Shown here one piece after another: positions 53,498 to 63,433 of a stretch of 64,000 bases of DNA (the first letter of the stretch is position 1; each line of letters opens with the position of its first letter). A program made the translations under genes and the position numbers. The notes under the pieces were generated by a model. That model did not search any database. It worked only from the letters and a program-made list of their open reading frames with translations, and was not told where the DNA came from. Source of the stretch: Fragilaria crotonensis. Its lineage: Eukaryota > Bacillariophyta > Fragilariophyceae > Fragilariales > Fragilariaceae. The stretch covers positions 41,582-105,581 of the forward strand of contig JAKSYS010000149.1 of NCBI GenBank assembly GCA_022925895.1. Reading direction: 5' to 3'.

Positions 53498-55127
53498 TGC
53501 TGGGGTTTTCAATCGGCGAGGCCATACAATATCATTGCGCAGCCACATGATATCAAAGTGCTCCACAAGTTTCTTTATAAAATATGCTTGTGGAAGCTTT
53601 CTCACAACTCTAGCCCCATTCTCCGTCGCACCAATGATATCGGCATTTGCATTCGGATCAGGTCCAGCTGCATCTCGCACCTGTTGAGACACCTGTCCTG
53701 GTCCTGGGCCAATGCCCGAGGAATCATATTGACGGATCTGCCGTGAGTTAAGCCGTTGCATGGCAAATGGTTGCTGTGATGATGGCCTTGATGCAAGTAG
53801 TAGTGCATCCTCGGCACTGTGCATACCAAGCTCGCCTTCCCAATCACTGGCAACGCCATTTTCCCAGCAGTGTTCGTCAAGTCCATCCACCTCAAGCAGC
53901 CAATTGTGCAGTGCACAGCAGGTCAACCAAACTTTATCTGGTTGTGACACACCGTGGAGTCGAATTCCCGTCTTCAGAATACGCCATCGGCCCTTCATAA
54001 TTCCAAAAGTGCATTCAACGTCTTTGCGCATAGCAGATTCGAGCCATTGTGACCATCGTTGCTCCTTCTGGGTAAGTGGCGATTTTGTTGGAGGGATTGT
54101 GGTAGACCACCTAAGATAGCCATTGTCAACAAGTAGATAGCTATCCCTCCTGTACCTGACTTCTATCACAGAACCATTCTCATTGCGTTCACAAAGAGTA
54201 AACTCCACATCGTTGAGAGGGTTGTTACCGTTTTGAAGTCAAAGAGCAAATTTGTCAAACAAAATGAGGGTCTTGTCGTTCCATCTGCATGGATGTCCAG
54301 TGGTGGTGGATAACATGCGCCGTCTATGGTTCACGGTGACATTGTATGTTTTGGCAGTCCCAGGCAGCTTCTTTGCTGTGTGTTGATTCTTCAGCCGGCT
54401 GCTGCACTTCTCAATAAGGACATGGGTAGCATCGCAAGAGCCAATGCACCTGGGAAACCTGCTATTTGCATCTCACGCATATGATTGTGTGCATCAGTCA
54501 ACGTTAATGGTTGCAAGACATACTTCTTAAAGATGGCTGGAGCCAACTTCAATAAAGCAGTGGAAAACTGTCGATGGGTTTCTTCATCAATGCCTGTGCT
54601 CTCTTCAATATCATCAAACGTCCATCCTCTGCCGAGGTATCGTAGAGCTCAAGTATCATAAGTGCAAGTGGAGACGATGGCTTTCCGCAAGCATCCCTTG
54701 AAGTCCACCGTGGAAACCAATTCTTTTCTTTAGATTCGGCAAGTAACTCAAGGAACTGCAGGAAGGGTAAACGAAATCGGCGACGGAATTTCTTTTGGAA
54801 AGTGCGCTGGGTTGTTGCTGGGTGTAGGATGTAAAGCAAGTACCAGTTTGACTTGAATGGTGTCAAACGATGAAGTTGACCATCTGCATCAATATATTCA
54901 CAAACATTGGTACGCCCTCGCTTTCTAGTTGCTGGTTGCTGCAAGGGTGTTGTACTTGATGGCTGAGCAGATGGTGGCACCACCTCATCAACAAGTAAAT
55001 CACGACAACAATCAACCATGTACCTTTGGTACCTCACGAACTTTGAAATATCAATTAAACCATTGGGAGACATACATGCCAGGATAGTCTTGGGGCGAAG
55101 TTCATCAGAGTCCAGGAATTGATTCAT
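53471..55127 (-). pseudogene. PIF/Harbinger-like DDE transposase
   Basis: Starts at ATG 55127 (MNQFLDSDELRPK). N-terminal part: RKRGRTNVCEYIDADGQLHR and FRRRFRLPFLQFLELLAESK. The catalytic domain is split: ASCDATHVLIEKCSSRLKNQ lies in a different frame near 54440-54400, and LLVDNGYLRW, KDVECTFGIMKGRWRILKTG and CCALHNWLLEVDGLD in the frame 54208-53471. The three acidic residues (SCDA, VDNG, VECTFG) match the DDE_Tnp_4 layout. Damage: a frame change near 54580 and an in-frame TGA near 54238. C-terminal ~100 residues low complexity. Confidence 0.82.
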
Positions 55128-55463
55128 AGTTGAACTGTGAGGTGATGAGGGCGCTCCGCCAGCATGTTGGGCATTGTTGGCTACTACTAGTAGCTACTAC
55201 TGTAGGACTATCAGTAAACAGAGGTTGGTTGGGTCGAACAAGTCATGATGGAATCTCTCGTTTCATTTTTTTTGTTTGTTTCAATAAAACTGATCTCCTG
55301 TTTTATTGGATAATGGGATATGAGTGCATTTCAACTAAACTGATTCGCATTTTTATTGAGATTTGGGCTCCCATTGGGACCGATAAATTGTCGGTGAGTT
55401 CTGTATGGAGTGTCATCCTTACATACAGGCAGTGAATCATCCCTTTTCAAACACGATGATTTC
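55128..55463. other. Right subterminal region of the Harbinger-like element
   Basis: Upstream of the transposase start; contains two diverged blocks of TCAA(T/C)(A/T)AAACTGAT(C/T) at 55278 and 55329, then the right end at 55383. No gene. Confidence 0.5.
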
Positions 55464-55466
55464 TAA

Positions 55467-56248
55467 GAGCATCCCCACCGCTGGAGCGAAATCTGAATCG
55501 GACATATTGGTCTCGAGCCTTTAGAAACCTATTTTGGACATATTGGTGGTATCTTTCTCGCACCGCGTGCAGATTTTTTCGAGCAGCACGATGAAATTCT
55601 GACCCCCGCTCTGTAAATTAGACTGCTTTTTCTGTCGGATTTTGTGGTATTCTACCTACAGAATGTGGAACTTGACGTACTACCAGTACCGGCAAACTAG
55701 AGGTTGCGTCCCTAATGTGTGTGATGTACAGGGTTTAATAGCATATACAGTAGTAGTACATTGATGTCATACCGTTGTTACGAAACAAAATCATCGACAA
55801 GGATGCTGGCACGTATGTAAAGAACAGGCAATGCGTACCTCCGCAATCGTACCACTCAATTTACTACTACATACGCATTCATTGCTTCGACGTCGTTTCA
55901 ATGGTGTTACGGTGCTCGTCCGGGATGATGTCAATTTTTTGCATACAGATCACAGACAAACTGACATGAGTCACAGTGTGAATGTGGCATCCGTGATAAA
56001 ATCCTATTGGTTAATTTTTTATTCGAATGGGTCGAATAGGACAAAACGAGGGGCGCCAGAATCTGGACCCGGCTCGAGAATTCAGCAATTTGGTTCTATT
56101 CTCGAGCCCCAATTCAGATTTCGAGCCCCTCGGGCGCGAAATCTGAGGTATCGAGCCCAAGCGGTGCCATGCATTTTGGACAAAATTGTCGACGCAAATG
56201 GTCCTATCGGGCCATATCTCAGATTTCGCTCCAGCGGTGGGGATGCTC
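55467..56248. mobile_element. Harbinger-type MITE, 782 bp
   Basis: Ends GAGCATCCCCACCGCTGGAG (55467) and its inverted copy at 56219-56248, about 30 bp, flanked by TAA on both sides (55464-55466, 56249-56251). A 3-bp TAA duplication is typical of PIF/Harbinger. Internal GAAATCTGA and TCGAGCC words recur inward from both ends. No coding capacity; open frames inside are chance. Confidence 0.85.
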
Positions 56249-56323
56249 TAACAGCGCATTTTGTACAACTTACCAGACACTTCAGAGATTCCGGCATCCC
56301 AACACTTTTGTCTTGTATCATAC

Positions 56324-56897
56324 GGATTCTGCCTTAACACTGACAATACAACAGATAACACGAAAGTATATCGATTCGACTAGTTAGACCTAGCCACTCG
56401 CAATATCAGGAGACCCACTGATTGGTCCCTGATGTCGCAGTATTCGTTGGTGATATCTCATCGTCCCAGTCATATAGGTAGTATAACTCGGACGGTGTAA
56501 TGGGGGAACAGTAAAACAGAACTGGTATACTGTCACGCAGTATCACCGAACTGCGTAGCGTTACGACAGTGGTGATCGGCACTCCAGCAGTGCATCATGA
56601 CAGTACAACAGTACTGCAACAGTATATATCCCTCCTCAGGTCATGCATCAGTGCATGGGTTCGCGAAAGCCCTTCTCAAGACCTGAAAGGGTTGTTCTCC
56701 TTTAGCCCCCCTTAAACCCTCGCTCGTCGGACCTAGGTCAACGGCCGAGTGGGATTTAAGTTGGGAGGAAATATACCTGCTCGCATGCATCGTCTCGTGA
56801 GAGACTATCATTCGATCGATCAGTCCAAGATCTGAAACTTTCAGGTCCGAGTTATATCAATCGATCTTATAACCCGGACCCTGAACTCGAAACCCCC
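56324..56897 (-). repeat. Terminal block B2 of the Ngaro-like element
   Basis: 574 bp, near-identical and same orientation as 57375-57942 (568 bp); starts GGATTCTGCCTTAACACTGA and ends CTGAACTCGAAACCCCC. The copies differ by a few single-base and two-base indels (for example GTCACGCAG here against GTCGCAG in B1). Confidence 0.93.
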
Positions 56898-57374
56898 TCG
56901 GAACAGAAATGGATCAACCGAGGAAAGAGAAAGGGATGGTGGGTGGGAAATTAAAAACTGCTTGATGGCTTCGCTAGCGATAGGCCTTGGATGTACGGTC
57001 CGAAGATAAAAGCTAGGGCCAAAAAGAGTGAACAAAGAATTGTCCTGCTGTCTTGAATTCATTGCTTGGTCGTGAAGAGTCTCGATCAAGTAACTGGTAA
57101 CCAGGTTCGACGAACCCGGTTGCCTCTTTGAAAACAGCCATCGAGTAACCTTTGTGGCTTGGTTCGTGCTTCCTCAGAAGCCACTCCTCGTATTTTCGTT
57201 TTGCTCCTTATTTTGACCATCTGTCCGTGACACAGAGTCATGATAGAATCTCAGACCTGATGGTAATATAAGTTAGCGAAACATGAGAGAGCAAGTCGAG
57301 TCGCTGTACGATCTTAGTTACCGGTGTACTGTCGTTTGTCTCACAGTATCCAACTTGACCTGTAGGTACGCGAA
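56898..57374 (-). repeat. Putative A2 block between B copies
   Basis: 477 bp of noncoding sequence separating the B repeats. Includes an inverted repeat GGTAACCAGGTTCG/CGAACCCGGTTGCC at 57096-57124. Predicted to match an A1 block at the element's other end outside the window. Confidence 0.6.
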
Positions 57375-57942
57375 GGATTCTGCCTTAACACTGACAATAC
57401 AACAGATAACACGAAAGTATATCGATTCGACTAGTTAGACCTAGCCACTCGCAATATCAGGAGACCCACTGATTGGTCCCTGATGTCGCAGTATTCGTTG
57501 GTGATATCTCATCGTCCCAGTCATATAGGTAGTATAACTCGGACGGTGTAATGGGGAACAGTAAAACAGAACTGGTATACTGTCGCAGTATCACCGAACT
57601 GCGTAGCGTTCGACAGTGGTGATCGGCACTCCAGCAGTGCATCATGACAGTACAACAGTACTGCAACAGTATATATCCCTCCTCAGGTCATGCATCAGTG
57701 CATGGGTTCGCGAAAGCCCTTCTCAAGACCTGAAAGGTTGTTCTCCTTTAGCCCCCTTAAACCCTCGCTCGTCGGACCTAGGTCAACGGCCGAGTGGGAT
57801 TTAAGTTGGGAGGAAATATACCTGCTCGCATGCATCGTCTCGTGAGAGACTATCATTCGATCGATCAGTCCAAGATCTGAAACTTTCAGGTCCGAGTTAT
57901 ATCAATCGATCTTATAACCCGGACCCTGAACTCGAAACCCCC
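57375..57942 (-). repeat. Block B1 of the Ngaro-like element
   Basis: Direct copy of 56324-56897; adjoins the element's coding part, 200 bp beyond the recombinase stop. Confidence 0.93.
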
Positions 57943-58141
57943 ACCACGAGAACCACCAGACCTAGCCCAAATTTTGCCAGGGATTGTTTTGCTACCTGCT
58001 GTGATTGTGAAAAGCATTTGAGCGGGAGCAAACTTTCATCTAGAAGTTTACCATCACGAACCAGGGGCACTTCCTGATTCTTGATGCAGCGTTTTTTACT
58101 TCCTCGGCTGCAATTGGCGGGGTCACCTGGTAATCCCTCTT

Positions 58142-59494
58142 TCACATGGCATCCGTATATCTCATAAACGCCTCCTTCACTAAATTGATATCCACGTAAT
58201 GCTGATCAATGGCGTGGGATGTCTTGTTGGAGCCCGCTGCCTCCTTCTTCTTCCATCTATTCACCACGTAGCGGTCGGCCTCAGACACTTTCATAGCTAC
58301 CGCTCTCGATTCCGAACCTCGACGGAAAGACCGAAACACATTGAACTTGTCTGGCAAATCGCCTGCGTCATCGATATCAATACCGAACAAACCGGGGTGC
58401 TCTTCGTAGATCTCTCCGAGCACCTGAAGAAACAGTTCGTTCATCTCAGAAGTAGTGAGCTGATATCCCTCTTCATTTACAAATACCGGTCCGGTCGATC
58501 GATTCGACGCTCGATGCACCGCAAGCATTCTTCTGACCCACTGTTTGACTCGGATTCCTGAGCCTGTAATGCCTCTAGACATAAGCAAGTGTTGTTTGAC
58601 GTGATGTTCTCCTTTGAAACGCCCCAAGAGTGGAATTACAACTTCGTCTTTCGTTTCCACATGGTATTTTATCAAACCCTCTAGGTCTGCCATTAGTCCC
58701 TCAGGGCTTCGCAACGACAAGACAAAACATATGCAAAAATATCCCCCAGCGAGGATCCATCTCTGCCGACCAGCCAATTCCAGTTCCTGCTTCGCTCGCT
58801 CTTCGGTCCTTCGCAACAATTCGTGCATCAATTTTACACTTATGGCCTGGTTTGGACGCCAGTCTTGACCCATCCGTTTACGGCATCCTAAAGTGAATCT
58901 CTGGAACCACAGTGAACCGCAAGCGTCTCGTCCGATCCGCTGATAAGACTTCCCGTCGGCATCCGTTAGTACGATTGGGTTTGCGTTTGCGTCTCGCGCC
59001 GCCCTGACTTGGTTAGAGTAGGATGATCGGAATCGCCTTACAGTGTCCCATTGCTTGTGCGTTTTTGAATACCTCCCAGAGCCTAGAGAGGACACCACAA
59101 TCTGGATTGCCACTTCGTATCCGCAGTGATCTATACTCGGGAGCGGCCCGGGTGCTTCAGCAGCTCCTCTCATACCCATGCTTCTTGACAAATTCAACGC
59201 CTCTCTCGCCTTCGCCGTGTTAGCGTCAACGGTTGACCGTGCTCGACTCCAGAAGGCATCCAGGATGACCCGTCGGATGCAGGCTAAAGCGAACACATCT
59301 TTGCTGTCCGTTAAGATTGGCTCATGATCAAACAACTTCCCAAACACGCAATAATCGCATTCGAAAGGTACCATCAGGTTGTCTCCGTTGCGAGCCGACG
59401 TGAAACGACCTATGTCAGATTTTCTTGGTGCCCATCCCGATAAAATTCTGTCTTCGTCATCAGCCTCTGTCATCGGTTGATCTCCCATGGCCAT
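58142..59494 (-). CDS. Tyrosine recombinase of the retrotransposon
   Basis: Intact 450-residue frame from ATG 59494 (MAMGDQPMTE). C-terminal catalytic region: first Arg in FVLSLRSPEGLMADLEGL (R262), a Lys-containing hairpin region (RFKGEHHVKQHLL), second Arg in NVFRSFRRGSESRA (R391) and the nucleophilic Tyr in IDQHYVDINL (Y433). In place of the usual His of the H-x-x-R box there is Arg, a variation known in eukaryotic tyrosine recombinases. N-terminal half resembles the SAM-like core-binding part (SYSNQVRAARDANANP). It would integrate the circular or linear cDNA in place of an integrase. Being open while RT is decayed, it may be the youngest surviving function or luck. Confidence 0.85.
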   Translation of the reverse strand: MAMGDQPMTEADDEDRILSGWAPRKSDIGRFTSARNGDNLMVPFECDYCVFGKLFDHEPILTDSKDVFALACIRRVILDAFWSRARSTVDANTAKAREALNLSRSMGMRGAAEAPGPLPSIDHCGYEVAIQIVVSSLGSGRYSKTHKQWDTVRRFRSSYSNQVRAARDANANPIVLTDADGKSYQRIGRDACGSLWFQRFTLGCRKRMGQDWRPNQAISVKLMHELLRRTEERAKQELELAGRQRWILAGGYFCICFVLSLRSPEGLMADLEGLIKYHVETKDEVVIPLLGRFKGEHHVKQHLLMSRGITGSGIRVKQWVRRMLAVHRASNRSTGPVFVNEEGYQLTTSEMNELFLQVLGEIYEEHPGLFGIDIDDAGDLPDKFNVFRSFRRGSESRAVAMKVSEADRYVVNRWKKKEAAGSNKTSHAIDQHYVDINLVKEAFMRYTDAM

Positions 59495-59656
59495 GAAAAA
59501 CTCTGGCTCATCACTTGAAGTATAGCAACTTCCGCACCACAGGTTCCGACATATCTGCGAGGTCGATACAGCGTGTCCAAAATTCGCGCAAAAGATTGCT
59601 TGCGTCCATTGGCGTTTCTTTAAACACCTGACGCAACTGCCTTCCCATTGCGTACA

Positions 59657-62379
59657 TCATCTTGGGGTTCCGCGAAGCTGCCAAGGCTTAACTCTGACAA
59701 AGGGAAAAATTGCAATTAGCAGCGGTTCGTGCATCGCAGTCAGCCACATAGCTGAACCAACGGGTACCTCAAAAACAAAATCAGCCGCTTTAAACAAGTG
59801 TCTCAACCACTGGCTGGCACAAACGCGGGCACAAAGCGGGGAGGATCGCTGTCGTTTTATTCGAGCCTTTCTCATCTCAGACAACGCTACCTCCGCCGCC
59901 ATTGGAGCGGGTGCCCAAACATATGTTTTTCCTTTGCGAGAAATGACAGGTCGCGAAAATCCGTCGACCCCGCAAATCCATCCCTCGATATCGTGCCCTT
60001 CCTCAAACCATCCCATTTCCTTTAACAAAACCGCATCCCTTCCAGCCCACTCTCGAATCCAGGGCACTAGACTCTGGGCCGACCTCTCAACCGCTGACAG
60101 ATGAACTGGTACAAACGCACTCATTGCTTCACCATCCATCACTCCTTGACCAAGAAAACCTCGAGACACGCCGTCAGTCCCTTGGGCAATCATTCTGGTC
60201 CCTGCAATGTGAATCACGTTAATCTTTATTCCGACTCTCATCGAGAGGGCTTGCAGTCGAACCACCAACTCAACAATTTTGGCGACGTAGATGATCCTCT
60301 GGACACGCATGATTCCACAGTAGAGTTGTCGGTGAACATGAACACCTCTGAGTGATCCAAATTGCCTTCCCGGCCTTCTTCCTCCAGCGATTCCACAACA
60401 TTTGTAAACTCCTTCCAGTTCGACGACTCTGGGTCCTCCTTCGAACCCCATACTCCAATTCGAAAATTCAACCCCGACCCACAAGTGAACGTGGCCCCAA
60501 GGCCTGTTCCCGAAGCGTCACCAAAACCATATACGACGGTGATAACGTGCTTGGATCTCACGCCGACCACTGGTACCGAAGTTGGAGCGAAGATTACTGC
60601 CAACGCGCCCACGTCGCTTGCCAGACTAATGCTCGCCTTGACAAGGTGAGGAGCAGCTGACTCCTCTTTTCCGAAAAGCGCGGTGTCCAATTCCGTCTCC
60701 GTGATTTCGTCATTAGCAAATTGTGCAAACAGAAGTCGCTTCCACCGCTTATCCGTCATCTTCCAATCTCCCTCATCCCGTTGCGTTCGCCAGGAATTCA
60801 TGGTCAAATAAAACCCTTTTAGAAAGGGTGTTACAACATCAAACGTCATCGCAAGGTGATTGAGAAACCCGGTTTCCTTCTCCAACTGTTTTCGATCTAG
60901 GACTGGTCGGTCATCAGAGTCAGCCTCAATTTTGGCCACCAGACCCTTCACCATCGCCTTTCCTTTGTTCCACTTTTCTTGAGACACGGACTTGGAGATG
61001 ACTGTAGGCGTGATCTTGAAGATTGTTCCTGTCCAAGCTCCTGCATTACTTTGAGATGGGGGGCGAAATTTTCGGGTGCATCCTGCATTCCCAAGTATTG
61101 TATTCTGCTGGCAAACTGCCGATGAACCTTGTGGCAGTTCTCTTTTGAGAATCCCGTGATTCTCACGTCGTCAACAAACGTCAATACATCGCCCGCTACC
61201 ACACTCAGGTCAGACCGCCACTTCATCACTTTGGGCTTCAATGGATCGTATCTACTCATTCCTGGCAGGTTCAGCCGAATAGAATCGTATCCCATCGGGT
61301 TGTCTTTTAAAGACGGATCTCCCCGAGCGAACTCCTCCCCCCAATAGTAATATCTTACCGCATTGTATGGACTGGGCCTCATTCCCATGAATAGACGCGT
61401 CCACCTCAGCATGCTGACGGCTCTACTTCCGCCACAGGACTTTGTTTCCACTTCCACTCCAGAGCACCGTCGAAGTTTCTCCTCCATCGGGAAATTATGA
61501 AACATCTCCCCAAAGTCCATGTCGGACATCCATGTTTGGAAAGTCAGTAACATCGCTGCCGAAGAAGCTGACGGCAAGAAGAAGTTCGGTGCCCATAATG
61601 TGTCATTCAATCCACAGGATGTACCGTCAAATACAACTCTGATATCCTCGTCGCCCTTTGGAACTGCGAAGTAGTCAAGCGAGTTACTCACATGACCGAC
61701 TGACTCCAGATAGTAACGCCTTTTCATTCCCTCGATCTTGTCCTCTACCAACGCTCTGACGTTCTGGCTTAACCATCTTCTTCAACCGCTTGCGACCCAC
61801 AGGAAGAGAACTGAGAATGTACGACCGCATGCCGTCCCGAGCCGCCACTCTTTGCTCCTCCCCATTCCACCGCCAGAATATAAGCGCGGATCCATAAGAC
61901 CATTCCCACCACTTACTCTGTAGCAGCTGCTGAAGGACCAATCGACCCTTTATGATATCCCGGTCCAGCTCGGCATAATCAATTGAGGGCTCAGACTGGG
62001 CCCTACCAGCACTACCACCCCCCTCCTCGTTCGCTGATGTCAACGCTGACACACGAACCTTCCTCCGCTTCAACATCGGCTGAGAGGCCGCTATGTCGAG
62101 CGCCGCCGTGGCATGGCGTAATTCAGGATCAGCCCATGTCACCCCATATTGGCGTCGCAGATAGGTCAAAAAGGACGACACAAGACCACGCTTCCATCGG
62201 CGGAGGCCAAACTCTTCAAAAATCGCAATTGTGGCCTGTCGACATGGCAGAACCAGCATGATGCGCTGATTCCACGGATGAAAGTCCACCGTAGCGTTGT
62301 CGGATTTTACCGCTTTGTGAGCAATAGCGGTTTCAGTCCAGGACCCAGGGAGCCACTTTTGCAATTGTGGTATCCACAC
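59657..62379 (-). pseudogene. RT-RNase H of the retrotransposon, frameshifted
   Basis: Reads from upstream WWEWSYGSALIFWRW (about 61900) into RT: YFAVPKGDEDIRVVFDGTSC, TRLFMGMRPSPYNAVRYYYW and the active site VAGDVLTFVDDVRITGFSKE (about 61180, VDD in place of YxDD). RNase H follows: VYGFGDASGTGLGATF, NWKEFTNVVESL, FMFTDNSTVES, then HIAGTRMIAQGTDGVSRG, giving the D-E-D-D set. Frame changes occur near 61745, 60985 and 60270, so the gene is broken at three or more places. The order RT, RNase H, then recombinase with no integrase is diagnostic for DIRS-class elements. Confidence 0.83.
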
Positions 62380-62427
62380 GATCCAACGGCAGCGCCGGAC
62401 TCGACCGATGACCCTTCGGCAGCAGAA

Positions 62428-63406
62428 TCACGCAATTTGCGACGACCTTGACCAGCCCCTGCCTGCGAATCTGGGTCGAACATCCCAACTACCCCATCGA
62501 GTACCACCCGAAACATCTGAAGGGGACCATAAAGTCCTCCATTCCTGTTTCCCACGGGATGAAACTGGGTAGATCAAAGGCGTGTGCCAGCTCTGCGGCG
62601 ACCAACGGTCGCTGTCCCCAACCGGTACGTGAGAATCCACTAGAAAGACCACCGGAAGATGCAGTTTGTGCATCGACAGGTGATCAGCTACCGTGTAATG
62701 AGGTTCTCCAAACGAGGGGTTGCACAGTGGGCCGGACAGAGTATTTATGATGTGTCCAATCGATCGGCGAATAGGGTCCTCAGGGATCACGAGTGACCCA
62801 AGACCCGCCGTACAAAACATTCCCACGGCTTTGGTGACCCCTCCCACCTTGATGTGCGCAACGCTCGTCCAATTCCAGACAGAGTCCTCAATGTTGGGTT
62901 TCCTTCGACCGCCGTCCGACATCCAGCCAACCATCGGTGTGGATCTCGAACCCTCGAGTTGCCGTAGAAATTTCAGTGTGCCGCTGACCAACCACAACAC
63001 AACCGATGGCGGGTTGCAGCTTGACTCATCGCCAGACATTATTACGAGTTTGGATCTCACCCATTCCCGTAGAAAAGTGATACTGACGAAGACGAACCTC
63101 GTCTGTATCGGTAATATGGATCTCTGACCATTCTGCCAGCCTAATGGTCCACAACCAAAACGGCCACCCCTCAAATACGACTCCACAAGCGCGAGCAACA
63201 ATTGCCTCTCGATGGCCTCGCTTACACAGCTTCAGGCGCTCATAAACTGGTGGATCATTTCCACTAACACTCCTGTTCAGGAACACACGATCGCTTCGTT
63301 CACGTTGATTGACAACAAGAGACCCTACACCGTCTCTGATTTCGGGTAGCGACTTGCTGCTACTAAGATTATCCTTCTTCAACCCGATAACCTTCTCATT
63401 ATCCAT
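62428..63406 (-). pseudogene. Unassigned segment between gag and RT
   Basis: Two overlapping frames (63406-63026 and 63201-62428) appear to be one protein broken by a frameshift near 63110: ERLKLCKRGHREAIVARACG, then WMSDGGRRKPNIEDSVWNWT, HIINTLSGPLCNPSFGEPHY and PVVFLVDSHVPVGDSDRWSP. DIRS-class elements often have an extra domain here (Dam-like methylase in some); I cannot identify such motifs and leave function open. Confidence 0.45.
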
Positions 63407-63433
63407 CCCGTGTGTGTCGTGTGCTCCTGCTTG

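Larger units (their letters stand above)
51222..55383. mobile_element. PIF/Harbinger-like transposon, two convergent genes
   Basis: Left end GGCCAGTCCCAACGG (51222) and right end, read inverted, TCGGTCCCAATGGG (55383) are imperfect terminal inverted repeats; both continue AT-rich into AATAAAA-GCG. TTA precedes the left end and TAA follows the right. It encodes a minus-strand Harbinger-type transposase and a plus-strand second gene, converging on a 192-bp tandem repeat. Harbinger elements normally carry two genes, which supports this reading. Exact ends and target duplication are not resolved. Confidence 0.65.

Noticed and set aside
55831-56337. 168-residue plus-strand frame
   Set aside because: Lies across a MITE end and has no family features; chance frame.
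56324-57942. Reading the two 570-bp direct repeats as LTRs of a short element
   Set aside because: Only 477 bp of noncoding DNA lie between them, and the coding region lies outside the pair next to a tyrosine recombinase, matching split direct repeats instead.
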